DNA of 64,000 nt from positions 1 to 64,000 of the forward strand of contig JAKLJW010000029.1 of NCBI GenBank assembly GCA_023150935.1. Reading direction: 5' to 3'. The notes beneath the pieces are model-generated. The model was not told where the DNA came from. It did no database searches and saw nothing but the letters and a program-made list of their open reading frames with translations. Source of the DNA: Candidatus Binatia bacterium. GTDB taxonomy: Bacteria > Desulfobacterota > Binatia > HRBIN30. How positions within the stretch are numbered: the stretch's first letter is position 1; the number at the start of each line of letters is the position of its first letter. The translations under genes were made by a program, and so were the position numbers. This document shows positions 42,265 through 51,298 of the stretch, piece by piece.

Positions 42265-44223
42265 TCAGATCACGTACTCTATCCTGAACTGGATGTTGTC
42301 CCGATCGCTCAACAAACTCACGCCGCTACCACCCTTCAGGGTATGCGCGCTGAGAATACTGTAGTCCATCACGAAACGGAATGGGTCGTGCACTATCCCT
42401 ATCGACGGCTGGAACACGTACGCCCCGCCCCAGTCGTAGAAGAAGAGAAAACCCGGGTTGACCTTGCCGCTGAAGTACGCCGTGCCGATGAACAGCGTGT
42501 GCAGGAACGAGTCGGTCGGTTGATGTACGAAATCCGGGTCGTTGGCCCCAAAAGTGCGCAGATCGGGGCGATCGATGATCGAGTCGGCAGCAAGTACCGG
42601 GAGCACCTCGCCCTGGAGCGGGATGCGGCCCGGCAGCTTCGTGCGCGGCAGGGGATCGAAGAGGTGCTTCCAGAAGAACTGCGTCGAGATGAAGAACGTT
42701 TGGTTCGGGTTCAGGAACCGGATGTACTGGTTGATGTCCAGGCCGAGGACGTAGTTGAAGGACTTGCCGGTGCGGCGGCCACCCGTGGGGTTGACGCCGG
42801 CACCGAAGACCCGAGCACGATCCGCGAAGCACTTCCGGAACGGACGGCAGTCTTCCACGTTCTGCCCGTTCGCGCCGCCGCCGCACTGGGCACCGCCGCA
42901 CTGCGCATTCGACGTGCAGGCCTGGCCGGTGTACGGCCCACCCTGACAGGTACGGAAGTAGAACCCGTACATGAACGGGTCCAGCCCGAACTGCGAAAAG
43001 CGCGGCTCATTATTGAAATACGCCGCCTCACTGCGGACGATCGTGTAGAGCGACGGCAGTGCGAAGGTCGTCGACGCACCGGTGATACTCACCATCGGAG
43101 CAGTCGTGAACGCTTGCGCCGAGAAGCCGCCGGGGAATGCCGAGGCCGGGCTTAGCGGATTGTTCACGTCCCGCAACGGATACCCCGGCTTCACCTGCGA
43201 CTGCACTCCCGGCGTGTCGAAGAAGGTGAAGTACTGCGCCAGACTGAAGGTCGCGTCGGACAGGTTGAACACGAAACGACCGCCACCGCGCATGTTGTTG
43301 AACGTCTGCGCCGGGGCAATGTTAAACGTCTGTGTCGTCGCGCTCGGGGCGGCGTTGGGCAGGGTCCACGGCGAACCGGCCGGCGTGCCCGGCACGAAGG
43401 CCACCTTATTGTCGATCGCCGCGTAGCCCTCCAGAAAGGCCTCGGAGAACGGCCCGATATTGCCGATGGCATATTGCGCCCGCAGCATATCGAGCGGCAC
43501 CCGACGCTCGTCCAGCGAGATCAGGAAGCCGCCGAAACTGGAGTCGATCGGGTTAATGTTGTCGAGAAGCCGGAAGCCGTCGGTCTCACCCCACGACAGG
43601 ATCTGCCGACCGAAGCGCACGAACAGCGGGCCCGCCGTGCCTTCGACAAACCACTGAAAGAGACGGTTGCGCTGCGAGGCCAGACTGCGTAGCCGCTGCC
43701 GGCCCTTGGCCACGTTCACCACGCTTCCCGTCGCGGCGTTGCGCAGGCCGATGCGCTTATCGATCGCGTAGTCCCAGCTATCGGCCGTGCTGTACTCTTT
43801 CGGACCCCAGTCGTACAGGCTGTCCCATTCGCCCCGGTACGTTAGCCGATACTTGAGACCGGAAATCTTGAACGGCAGCAGGTTTATCAACGTCAGCGGC
43901 CCGACACCCTTCTTGACGAGGCTATTCAACTCGTGGTCGAGCTCCGCCTCGACGAAGTACCGGTTCTGCCTCAGATGCCCGGCAGCGGACGGCGGGAACG
44001 TCCAGTTGCGCCAGGCCAGCGTCCTGGCGCCGTTGATGATCTGGTAGAAGGCGGTCTGCTGGGTTGCCTCCGTACCGATACGGGCGTTGCCGTAAGCCCG
44101 CACTCCCAGCTTGATCTCGCCTTCCTTATCTATTGGTACCGCACCGCCCGGCCCCACCCAGACCACGAGCGAGGCCAACGCAATGCTCACGGCCCCCCAA
44201 ACCCCAAGCCTCGATCGTCCCAT
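42265..44223 (-). CDS. DUF1302 outer-membrane-type protein
   Basis: A 652-residue exported protein with a signal peptide (RSRLGVWGAVSIALASLVVW). It shows DUF1302 features: RNRLFQWFVEGTAGPLFVRFG, RQILSWGETDGFRLLDNINP, and a C-terminus ending in an aromatic-rich strand (FRIEYVI). A beta-barrel in the outer membrane is predicted. An unusual insert around residues 430-450 has four cysteines in CTSNAQCGGAQC. ATG at 44223 is preceded by GGAGGG. It heads the four-gene set, 208 bp before the YCF48 gene. DUF1302 proteins often co-occur with DUF1329 and RND genes. Confidence 0.82.
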   Translation of the reverse strand: MGRSRLGVWGAVSIALASLVVWVGPGGAVPIDKEGEIKLGVRAYGNARIGTEATQQTAFYQIINGARTLAWRNWTFPPSAAGHLRQNRYFVEAELDHELNSLVKKGVGPLTLINLLPFKISGLKYRLTYRGEWDSLYDWGPKEYSTADSWDYAIDKRIGLRNAATGSVVNVAKGRQRLRSLASQRNRLFQWFVEGTAGPLFVRFGRQILSWGETDGFRLLDNINPIDSSFGGFLISLDERRVPLDMLRAQYAIGNIGPFSEAFLEGYAAIDNKVAFVPGTPAGSPWTLPNAAPSATTQTFNIAPAQTFNNMRGGGRFVFNLSDATFSLAQYFTFFDTPGVQSQVKPGYPLRDVNNPLSPASAFPGGFSAQAFTTAPMVSITGASTTFALPSLYTIVRSEAAYFNNEPRFSQFGLDPFMYGFYFRTCQGGPYTGQACTSNAQCGGAQCGGGANGQNVEDCRPFRKCFADRARVFGAGVNPTGGRRTGKSFNYVLGLDINQYIRFLNPNQTFFISTQFFWKHLFDPLPRTKLPGRIPLQGEVLPVLAADSIIDRPDLRTFGANDPDFVHQPTDSFLHTLFIGTAYFSGKVNPGFLFFYDWGGAYVFQPSIGIVHDPFRFVMDYSILSAHTLKGGSGVSLLSDRDNIQFRIEYVI

Positions 44224-44457
44224 CACGACCCTCCTCTATCGTTCCGCAGCCCCCCCTCCGGGTGACTATCCGCCGAATTACGCTCGCGTTCCCTATGTCA
44301 GCCCATCCGCCGTTGTCAAGTCAATTCTGCCATCCCCCCCAACCGGCGGGATTCGCCTCGCTAATCCGCGCACGCCTCGACACCCTGTGGTACCCTGCAG
44401 ATGCGCAGCAGCGGCCTACTTTGCCGCCGCTCCGAAACGTGAAGGAGGGTATCAATC
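44224..44457. promoter_or_regulatory. Divergent intergenic region
   Basis: Separates the divergent DUF1302 and DUF2845 genes, so both promoters should be here. TTGTCAAG near 44315 is a weak -35-like sequence on the plus strand. No gene is seen. Confidence 0.3.
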
Positions 44458-44826
44458 ATGCGTGATCGCGCGCTGATCATGGGTATCTGCGGTCTACTGG
44501 CAACCATCGCCATATCCGCCGACGGCCAGATCATGTGTCCGATGGGCGCAATCGAGGTCGGCGATACTCAGGATCAGGTCCTCGCGATGTGCGGCCCGCC
44601 GACCCTCGTCCAGGAGTGGGACCAGACCCGGGTTGCCGAAGCCGACCTTCCCGACGGCACCTTCGTCGAGCCCCTGATAGTCGTGCCGCAACCCGAGTGG
44701 GTGTACGATTACGGCCCGACACGCTTCGTCTTCTTCGTGCGCTTCGAAAATGGCGTCGTCAGCGGACTGCAAACCGGCAACGTCCCACCACCGCCTGCGC
44801 TGGAACGCGACATACCGGACGCGTGA
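44458..44826 (+). CDS. DUF2845-like exported protein
   Basis: A 122-residue protein with a signal peptide (LIMGICGLLATIAISADG). The mature region contains IEVGDTQDQVLAMCGPP and a terminal WVYDYGPTRFVFFVRFENG, the hallmark of DUF2845-type small periplasmic proteins. This architecture (G-x-x-x-x-V-x-x-x-C-G-x-P, then W-x-Y-x-x-x-P) resembles SmpA/OmlA-like folds. AGGAGG is 8 bp before the ATG. Role unknown. Confidence 0.8.
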   Translation: MRDRALIMGICGLLATIAISADGQIMCPMGAIEVGDTQDQVLAMCGPPTLVQEWDQTRVAEADLPDGTFVEPLIVVPQPEWVYDYGPTRFVFFVRFENGVVSGLQTGNVPPPPALERDIPDA

Positions 44827-44995
44827 CACCCCAACCCGCGCGCCCCTGACTCCCCCATTTGCGCGCCGCGCCGTTGTCCTTTATTGAGGCTCGGTCCCGC
44901 GGCGCCCGGTCGACGATGCTGGTCGGACCTCGGCGGGTTTGCACAGACGGGCCGCATCCCGCGGCGTGCGGCCGCTACCCGAGGAGTACTTCTTC

Positions 44996-47017
44996 ATGAG
45001 CCAGTTCACCCACGAGGTCCGGAACCGCATCGCCTGGGTCACCTTCGATTCGGGCGCCATGAACACGCTGTCGGTCCAGGCCATAACAGACCTGAAAGCC
45101 TCGATCGCCGAGTTAACGGCCATACATGCCAAGACGCCGCTGGCCGGCGTCATTCTCAAGGGCAACAAGTTCGGCCTCGGCGCCGGGGCTAACATCGGCG
45201 AGCTGATGGGCAGCTCCCGCGCCCAGCTCGAACAGCTCATCGACGAGGGCAACGTGCAGCTCTTCGCCATTGAAGAGGGACCGTTCCCCTGGGTCGTGCT
45301 CCTCGACGGCATCGCCCTCGGCGGCATCTACGAGCTGGCCCTCGCCTGCCACGCCATCGTCGCCACCGAGAAGTCCACGGTCGGCTTCCCGGAGATCCGT
45401 CTCAACATCTTCCCCGGCCTCGGCGGCACGCAACGGCTGCCCCGCCGCACCGGCCTCCTCAACCCCACCGACCCGGTCAATGGCGACGCCGCCTTCACCG
45501 CCATCCTGACGGGCAAGAATTTCCCTGCCCAACAGGCCGCCGCGATCAACATGATCGATGCGGTAATCCCCGCCGGCGAGGACCCCGAAGCATTCGCCGC
45601 CCGCTTCCTCACCGATACACTCCCCACCCGACAGCGACCCGTTCCAGCCGACCTCGCTCAGGGCGAAGCGCTCAAGCCGATGGTCCTGCCCATGATCCAG
45701 AAGGCGACCATGAACCGCCCCAACCCGCGTGCCCCTTACGTCGCCCTTGACGTGATCGCCCGGGGCGCCACGCTTCCCCTGCGCGACGCGATCAAGCTCG
45801 AACGCGATAACTTCATCGAGGTCGCCAGCTCGTCTGAGGGCAAGGCCGGCATGCGTTTCTTCTTCACCATGCAGAAGGTGCAGAAGCTGCCGAAGTCGTT
45901 CCAGGGCAAGGCCGGCGAGATCAAGAAGGTCGGCATCGACGGCATCGACGGCTTCATGGGCAACGCGATCGGCTGGCTGGCACTCGAAGCCGGGTACGCA
46001 GTCGTCGGCCATGTGCCGCTCGAGCAGTTCGCCAGCGCCGTCCCCGCCAAACTGAAGGCCAAGTACGGCCGCGCCCTCAAGAAGGGTAGCATGACCGAAG
46101 CCCAGGTCGACGTCCGCGTCGCCGGCGTCACTGTCGCCACGGCAATCAAAGAGCTCGCCGACTGCGACCTCGTCATCGAGGCGCGGATGGAGAACCGCGA
46201 AATCAAGGCCGAGTTCTACCGTGCCCTCGGCAAGGTCATGAAGCCCACCGCCCTCGTCGCGTCCAACTCGAGTTCCATGGGACCCGGCATGCTCGCCGCT
46301 TACTTCAAGGAAGGCGGCGGCAATCCCGCCAACTTCCTCAACCTGCACTTCTTCAGCCCGGCGGAACACCCCACCATGCAGCTCGTCGAGATCGTCCGCG
46401 GCGCGGCCACCACCGACGACGCCGTCGCCACGGCCCATACTTTCGTACGCAAGATCAACAAGACCCCCGTCCTGCTGCGCGACGGCTCGCCCGGCTTCCT
46501 CGTCAACGCGGGTCTGGCGGCATACTTCGACGCCGCCGACACTTTGTACTGCGAGGGCACTCCAATCGACGTCGTCGACGCGGCGATGCGCGAGACCGTC
46601 TTCCCCATGGGCCCCTTCGAGCTAGGCGACGCCGCCGGGCTCGACATTGCCGCCGGTATGTTCGACACCATCGCGGCCGAAACCCCACCCGTCCGTGAAC
46701 CGCTGGTGTGGAAACTGCGCGCGGCCAAACGCTTCGGCCAGAAGACCAGTGCCGGCTTCTACGACTACACCGACGGCAAGAAACGGGGGGAATGGGCCGG
46801 CCTTGCCGAACTCGTGCCGAACCGCGGGAGCCGTGTGGCCGGTCGGGAAGAGATCGTCGAACGCTGTACGCGCGCTCTGTACAACAAGGCCAAGGAACTG
46901 CTCGAACGCGGCATCGTCGACTCAGCCGAGGAAGCCGACCTCGCCTTCGTGCTCGGCATCGGCTTCGCCATGTTCCTCGGTGGCCCGCTCTTCTACGGCC
47001 AGCAGCGCGGCTGGTAA
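44996..47017 (+). CDS. Fused enoyl-CoA hydratase / 3-hydroxyacyl-CoA dehydrogenase (FadJ/FadB-like)
   Basis: A 673-residue bifunctional beta-oxidation protein. The hydratase half (about 1-290) has KFGLGAGANIGEL, GIALGGIYELALAC and GFPEIRLNIFPGLGGTQRLP, so both catalytic glutamates are present. The dehydrogenase half keeps His451 in LHFFSP, Glu465 in LVEIVRG, and the serine of SNSSS. However, the dinucleotide motif reads IDGFMG at 317-322: the first glycine of GxGxxG is Ile, and the usual acidic residue after the second strand is absent (VVGHVPLE). Nucleotide binding may be altered or lost. GAGGAG precedes the ATG. Confidence 0.86.
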   Translation: MSQFTHEVRNRIAWVTFDSGAMNTLSVQAITDLKASIAELTAIHAKTPLAGVILKGNKFGLGAGANIGELMGSSRAQLEQLIDEGNVQLFAIEEGPFPWVVLLDGIALGGIYELALACHAIVATEKSTVGFPEIRLNIFPGLGGTQRLPRRTGLLNPTDPVNGDAAFTAILTGKNFPAQQAAAINMIDAVIPAGEDPEAFAARFLTDTLPTRQRPVPADLAQGEALKPMVLPMIQKATMNRPNPRAPYVALDVIARGATLPLRDAIKLERDNFIEVASSSEGKAGMRFFFTMQKVQKLPKSFQGKAGEIKKVGIDGIDGFMGNAIGWLALEAGYAVVGHVPLEQFASAVPAKLKAKYGRALKKGSMTEAQVDVRVAGVTVATAIKELADCDLVIEARMENREIKAEFYRALGKVMKPTALVASNSSSMGPGMLAAYFKEGGGNPANFLNLHFFSPAEHPTMQLVEIVRGAATTDDAVATAHTFVRKINKTPVLLRDGSPGFLVNAGLAAYFDAADTLYCEGTPIDVVDAAMRETVFPMGPFELGDAAGLDIAAGMFDTIAAETPPVREPLVWKLRAAKRFGQKTSAGFYDYTDGKKRGEWAGLAELVPNRGSRVAGREEIVERCTRALYNKAKELLERGIVDSAEEADLAFVLGIGFAMFLGGPLFYGQQRGW

Positions 47018-47129
47018 ACCGGCCCGGCGCCCCCCCCGCATCGCCATGAGCATGCTCCCCCCGGCTCCACCGCCGTTCGACCCTTCGGCTCCCCTACCTT
47101 CCGAGGAAGAGACGAGCGCTGGTTCTGGC

Positions 47130-48671
47130 ATGCAGCGCGTAACCTTCGGCCGGCCCATTGCGCGGCTCCGCCCACTGGTCTTCTCCCTCGTCATCACGAC
47201 CCTCTTCCTCTTCACCCCGTCGGCCCGCGCCTTCGACCTCGACGACGTGGCGGCGAAAGCCCAGCAGATGTCGACCCAACCGTTCAAGGATCCTCGCGGT
47301 GAGGTCCCGCAGTGGATGATGGACATCGACTACGACCAGTGGCGGGACATTCGCTTCCGCCCCGATCAAGCCCTGTGGCGCGACCGTCAGTCCAACTTCC
47401 AGGTACAGTTCTTTCACCCGGGCATGTACTACGACCGCACCGTACACATTAACGTCGTTACGCCCGCCGGCGTGCAGTCCCTGCCCTTCGAGACCCGGCG
47501 CTTCGACTACGGCAAGAACACCTTCGCCGCCCGGATCCCCCGGGAACTGGGTTACGCCGGGTTCCGCATCCATTACCCGATCAAGAACCCCGCCTACCAT
47601 GACGAGGTGATCGTGTTTCTCGGGGCGAGCTATTTCCGTGCCCTCGGGCGGAAAGAAGTCTACGGAATCTCGGCCCGGGGTATCGCCATCGACACCCTGG
47701 CTCCGTCGGGCGAGGAGTTCCCGTACTTCCGCGAGTTCTGGCTGGTACAGCCCGAACCCGCCGCCACAGAGATGACGATTTACGCGCTGCTCGACGGTCC
47801 GAGCATCACCGGCGCCTATAGTTTCGTGCTTCGACCCGGCGAGCGTACCACCACCGCCGTCGAATCGCGGCTCTTCCTGCGCAAGAAAGTCGGCAAGCTG
47901 GGAATCGCGCCTCTCACCAGCATGTTCTTTCACGGCGAGAATACCAACCGGTACTTCGACGACTTCCGCCCCGAGGTGCACGACTCGGATGGCCTGCTCC
48001 TGCACGCCCGAGCTGGCGAATGGCTGTGGCGGCCGCTCGACAACCCGCACGGGCCGCATCTGAGCATCTTCCAGCTCCCCGATCCGCGCGGCTTCGGCCT
48101 CATCCAGCGCGACCGCAACTTCGCCAGCTACCAGGACTTCGAGGCCAACTCGGAACTTCGCCCCAGCGCCTGGGTCGAACCGCGGGGGGACTGGGGCGCG
48201 GGCGCCGTCGAACTGGTCGAGCTGCCGACGGCTTCTGACGTCCACGATAACATCGTCGCGTACTGGACTCCGGCCGTGCAGCCCAAACACCACGAGCCCT
48301 TCGGCTACGCGTACACGCTGGTGTGGTACGGCGATGACCCCGCCCTGCCTCCCGGCGGCCGCGCGGTCGCCACCCGTCGCGACGCCGGCACCGGCAAGGA
48401 CACGGTGCGCTTCGTCATCGACTTCGCCGGCGGCGCGCTGGCGGACCTGCCGGCAGATCGGCCGCCACGCGGAGAAATCGCCGTCGCCGGCGGCGACACC
48501 GTGGCCATGGTACTCGACCAGCACGTGCTCAAGAACCCGCACGCCGGCGGCTGGCGCCTGAGCTTCCAGGTCGGACGTCTACAACCGAAGAAGGTCGTCG
48601 AGCTGCGCGCCTTTCTCGCCAACGACCGCGACGCCCTCACCGAGACCTGGTCCTATCCGGTATTGCCGTGA
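47130..48671 (+). CDS. opgG: Glucan biosynthesis protein G
   Basis: A 513-residue periplasmic protein of the OpgG/OpgD family, which shapes osmoregulated periplasmic glucans. The signal peptide is about FSLVITTLFLFTPSARA. The mature chain has the family segments FNVQFFHPGMYYDRTV-like (QVQFFHPGMYYD), IHYPIKNPAYHDEVIVFLGASYFRALG, FYREFWLVQP-like and NPHGPHLSIFQLPDPRGFGLIQRDR. The length equals the E. coli family size. Start assignment is uncertain: ATG at 47130 fits the signal peptide, while an ATG at 47046 would add 28 residues. The stop overlaps the opgH GTG start by 4 bp. Confidence 0.9.
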   Translation: MQRVTFGRPIARLRPLVFSLVITTLFLFTPSARAFDLDDVAAKAQQMSTQPFKDPRGEVPQWMMDIDYDQWRDIRFRPDQALWRDRQSNFQVQFFHPGMYYDRTVHINVVTPAGVQSLPFETRRFDYGKNTFAARIPRELGYAGFRIHYPIKNPAYHDEVIVFLGASYFRALGRKEVYGISARGIAIDTLAPSGEEFPYFREFWLVQPEPAATEMTIYALLDGPSITGAYSFVLRPGERTTTAVESRLFLRKKVGKLGIAPLTSMFFHGENTNRYFDDFRPEVHDSDGLLLHARAGEWLWRPLDNPHGPHLSIFQLPDPRGFGLIQRDRNFASYQDFEANSELRPSAWVEPRGDWGAGAVELVELPTASDVHDNIVAYWTPAVQPKHHEPFGYAYTLVWYGDDPALPPGGRAVATRRDAGTGKDTVRFVIDFAGGALADLPADRPPRGEIAVAGGDTVAMVLDQHVLKNPHAGGWRLSFQVGRLQPKKVVELRAFLANDRDALTETWSYPVLP

Positions 48672-51298
48672 GCAGCGCACTTACGCCACCATCCGCGGCC
48701 AATGGCCGCCTCTTCCGCGTCGGGAGCGACCGCCTCGTCCAGGATTGGAAGGAAGCGCACGACCGCGCCGTCGCTTACCTCGATGCACTGGCGGTCCCCG
48801 CCGCCGATCGCGATGCGCTCGCCGACACCGCCGTCGAGCAGGCCCTGGACCGCGAACGCTGGGAGCCCGACAGCGACGCGATCTCCGAAACCATGCGCGC
48901 ATTGCGCAAGCTTGTTCCCGACCGATATCCGCGGCCTGGTCCAGAGGACGCCGCCGTCCCCGACCCCTTTCTCGCCTGGCGCCTCGAGGTTGCAGCTACC
49001 GGCAGCGTCGATGCCCACGTCCCCGCCACCGGCACCTCACTTTGCGCAGCCGGTCCGGTTCCCTTTGCGTCGACCCCGCCGCTCGCTCGCGGCGCGATGG
49101 TCCCTGAACACATCGAACGGCGTATCGGGCGCCGCGTCCTCAACCGCCTGCGAGGCCGGCGCTCCGATTCGCACGACGCGCCGCGCGGGCACGCCCTGCG
49201 CGTACAACGCCGGGCTTTGCCGTGGATCGGCGCCGCCCGCAGGCGACGCTTGCTGTTTCTTTTCCTGGTCCTTATCCCGAGCGTCGTCGCCAGCGGTTTC
49301 ATGGTCAACGTGCTGCCCCACCAGGGCAGCACGTGGCTCGAGGTGGTCATCGTCCATGTCTTCGGCGCCCTGTTCGGCTGGATCTCGATCGGTTTCTGGA
49401 CCGCACTGCTGGGCTTCTTCCTGCTCACCGTCAGGCGCGATCGCTACGCCATCACCCGGCTCGATGCAGCCGACGCCGGCCCTTTTGCCCCCAGTGGGCG
49501 AACGGCCATCGTGATGCCGATTTGCGAAGAACCCGTCGATCGCGTCTTCGCCGGCCTCAAGGCAATCCATCGCTCGCTCGAGCGCGCCGGCGGTCTACCC
49601 CACTTCGACTTCTTCGTCCTCAGCGACAGCTACTCCCCCGACACTTACGTGAAAGAAGAGGAAGCGTGGGCCCGCTGGGGCCGCGAAGTCGGCGGCTTCG
49701 GTCATATCTTCTACCGCCGCCGGAAAGTCCGCCTGAAGCGTAAGAGCGGCAACGTCGCCGACTTCTGCCGCCGGTGGGGGCGCAAGTACCCCTACATGAT
49801 CATGCTCGACGCGGACAGTGTCATGTCCGGCGAGACCCTCGTCCGGCTGGTCCGACTCATGGACAAACATCCCCAGGCCGGCATGATTCAGACGGCACCG
49901 ACCGCCGTAAACCGCAATTCCCTGTTCGCCCGCATTCAACAATTTGCCACTCGCGTCTACGGCCCGATGTTCGCCGCCGGCCTGCACTACTGGCAGCTCG
50001 GCGACGGCCAGTACTGGGGACACAACACGATCATCCGCATCCAGCCGTTCATGCAGCATTGCGCGCTGCCGCGGCTACCCGGCAAACCGCCGCTCGGCGG
50101 CGAGATCCTGAGCCACGACTTCGTCGAGGCGGCCCTCATGGGACGGGCGGGCTGGACGCTCTGGCTCGCCTACGACCTCGACGGCAGTTACGAGGAGGTA
50201 CCGTCGACGCTGCTCGAGGAAATGAAGCGCGACCGCCGCTGGTGCCAGGGCAACTTGCAGCACCTGCGGCTGCTATTCACCGAAGGCCTTTTCGGCGCCC
50301 ACCGCGCGCTATTCATCAATGGCGTCCTGTCTTATGTCTCCGCTTTGCTGTGGTTCTTCTTCCTGACCTTGAGCACCGTGGAAGCGGTGCAGAACGCACT
50401 GGCGGAGCACGAGTACTTTCCCCACGGCGCGAGCCTGTTCCCGACCTGGCCGGTGTGGCGCCCGAACTGGGCCCTCGCCCTGCTCGCGGTCACCGGCGCC
50501 ATTCTGTTCCTGCCCAAGTTTCTCAGCATCGTCCTCGTGGTTGCCCGCAACGGCAACGCCCGCTCTTACGGAGGCCTGGCCAGACTGACCCTCAGTGTCC
50601 TCTGCGAGATCGTCATCTCCAGCCTTCTGGCGCCGATCCGCATGGTGTTCCACAGCCGCTTCGTGGTGCAGAACCTCATGGGCCGCACGGTGACCTGGAA
50701 GTCGCAGGGTCGGGAGGACGCGGAGACCGGTTGGGGCGAAGCGATACGCCACCACGGCTTCGACACGCTGTTCGCAAGCGCCTGGGGTACCACTCTTTAC
50801 CTGCTGAATCCGGGCTACTTCTGGTGGGTCACCCCGATTATCGGCGCCCTGATTCTGTCGGTGCCGGTATCCGTACTCGCCAGCCGGATCGGTCTGGGGG
50901 AACGGGCCCGCGCCTGGAAGCTGTTCCTCATCCCCGAAGAAAGCGACCGGCCGCGCGAACTGCGCGAGCTCGATGGCGAATACGAGGCGGCGCAGCGACG
51001 CGCCGCGACTCGGCCACCGGCCGAGAACGACGGCGTCGTCCGTGTCGCCGTCGACCCTTACACGCACGCCCTGCACCGGGGCCTGCTCGGGCGCCGGCGC
51101 TCGCTGCGCGCCTCGATCCGGGCGACGCGCGCCACGCTGCTCCGACACGCCCTCTCCGCGGGAGCGGCGGCGCTCGCTCCCCGCGAGCGTCGCGTGTTGC
51201 TCGGCGACCCCGATCTGGTCGACGACCTGCACGACAAGGTGTGGGCCGAGAGCGACCACGAACGCGTCCGCCGCTGGGGCCGCCCCGGACGGGTATGA
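48668..51298 (+). CDS. opgH: Glucans biosynthesis glucosyltransferase H
   Basis: An 876-residue membrane glucosyltransferase of family GT2. Family hallmarks are MPICEEPVDRVFAGL, LSDSYSPD, MLDADSVMSG, LSHDFVEAALMGRAGW and DRRWCQGNLQHL, the last being the Q/RxxRW-type site. Several membrane helices lie on both sides of the catalytic domain. It synthesises the linear beta-1,2 backbone from UDP-glucose. It starts with GTG overlapping opgG's stop (GTGA) and its own stop overlaps the next ATG, so the three genes are tightly coupled. Confidence 0.92.
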   Translation: MSSALTPPSAANGRLFRVGSDRLVQDWKEAHDRAVAYLDALAVPAADRDALADTAVEQALDRERWEPDSDAISETMRALRKLVPDRYPRPGPEDAAVPDPFLAWRLEVAATGSVDAHVPATGTSLCAAGPVPFASTPPLARGAMVPEHIERRIGRRVLNRLRGRRSDSHDAPRGHALRVQRRALPWIGAARRRRLLFLFLVLIPSVVASGFMVNVLPHQGSTWLEVVIVHVFGALFGWISIGFWTALLGFFLLTVRRDRYAITRLDAADAGPFAPSGRTAIVMPICEEPVDRVFAGLKAIHRSLERAGGLPHFDFFVLSDSYSPDTYVKEEEAWARWGREVGGFGHIFYRRRKVRLKRKSGNVADFCRRWGRKYPYMIMLDADSVMSGETLVRLVRLMDKHPQAGMIQTAPTAVNRNSLFARIQQFATRVYGPMFAAGLHYWQLGDGQYWGHNTIIRIQPFMQHCALPRLPGKPPLGGEILSHDFVEAALMGRAGWTLWLAYDLDGSYEEVPSTLLEEMKRDRRWCQGNLQHLRLLFTEGLFGAHRALFINGVLSYVSALLWFFFLTLSTVEAVQNALAEHEYFPHGASLFPTWPVWRPNWALALLAVTGAILFLPKFLSIVLVVARNGNARSYGGLARLTLSVLCEIVISSLLAPIRMVFHSRFVVQNLMGRTVTWKSQGREDAETGWGEAIRHHGFDTLFASAWGTTLYLLNPGYFWWVTPIIGALILSVPVSVLASRIGLGERARAWKLFLIPEESDRPRELRELDGEYEAAQRRAATRPPAENDGVVRVAVDPYTHALHRGLLGRRRSLRASIRATRATLLRHALSAGAAALAPRERRVLLGDPDLVDDLHDKVWAESDHERVRRWGRPGRV

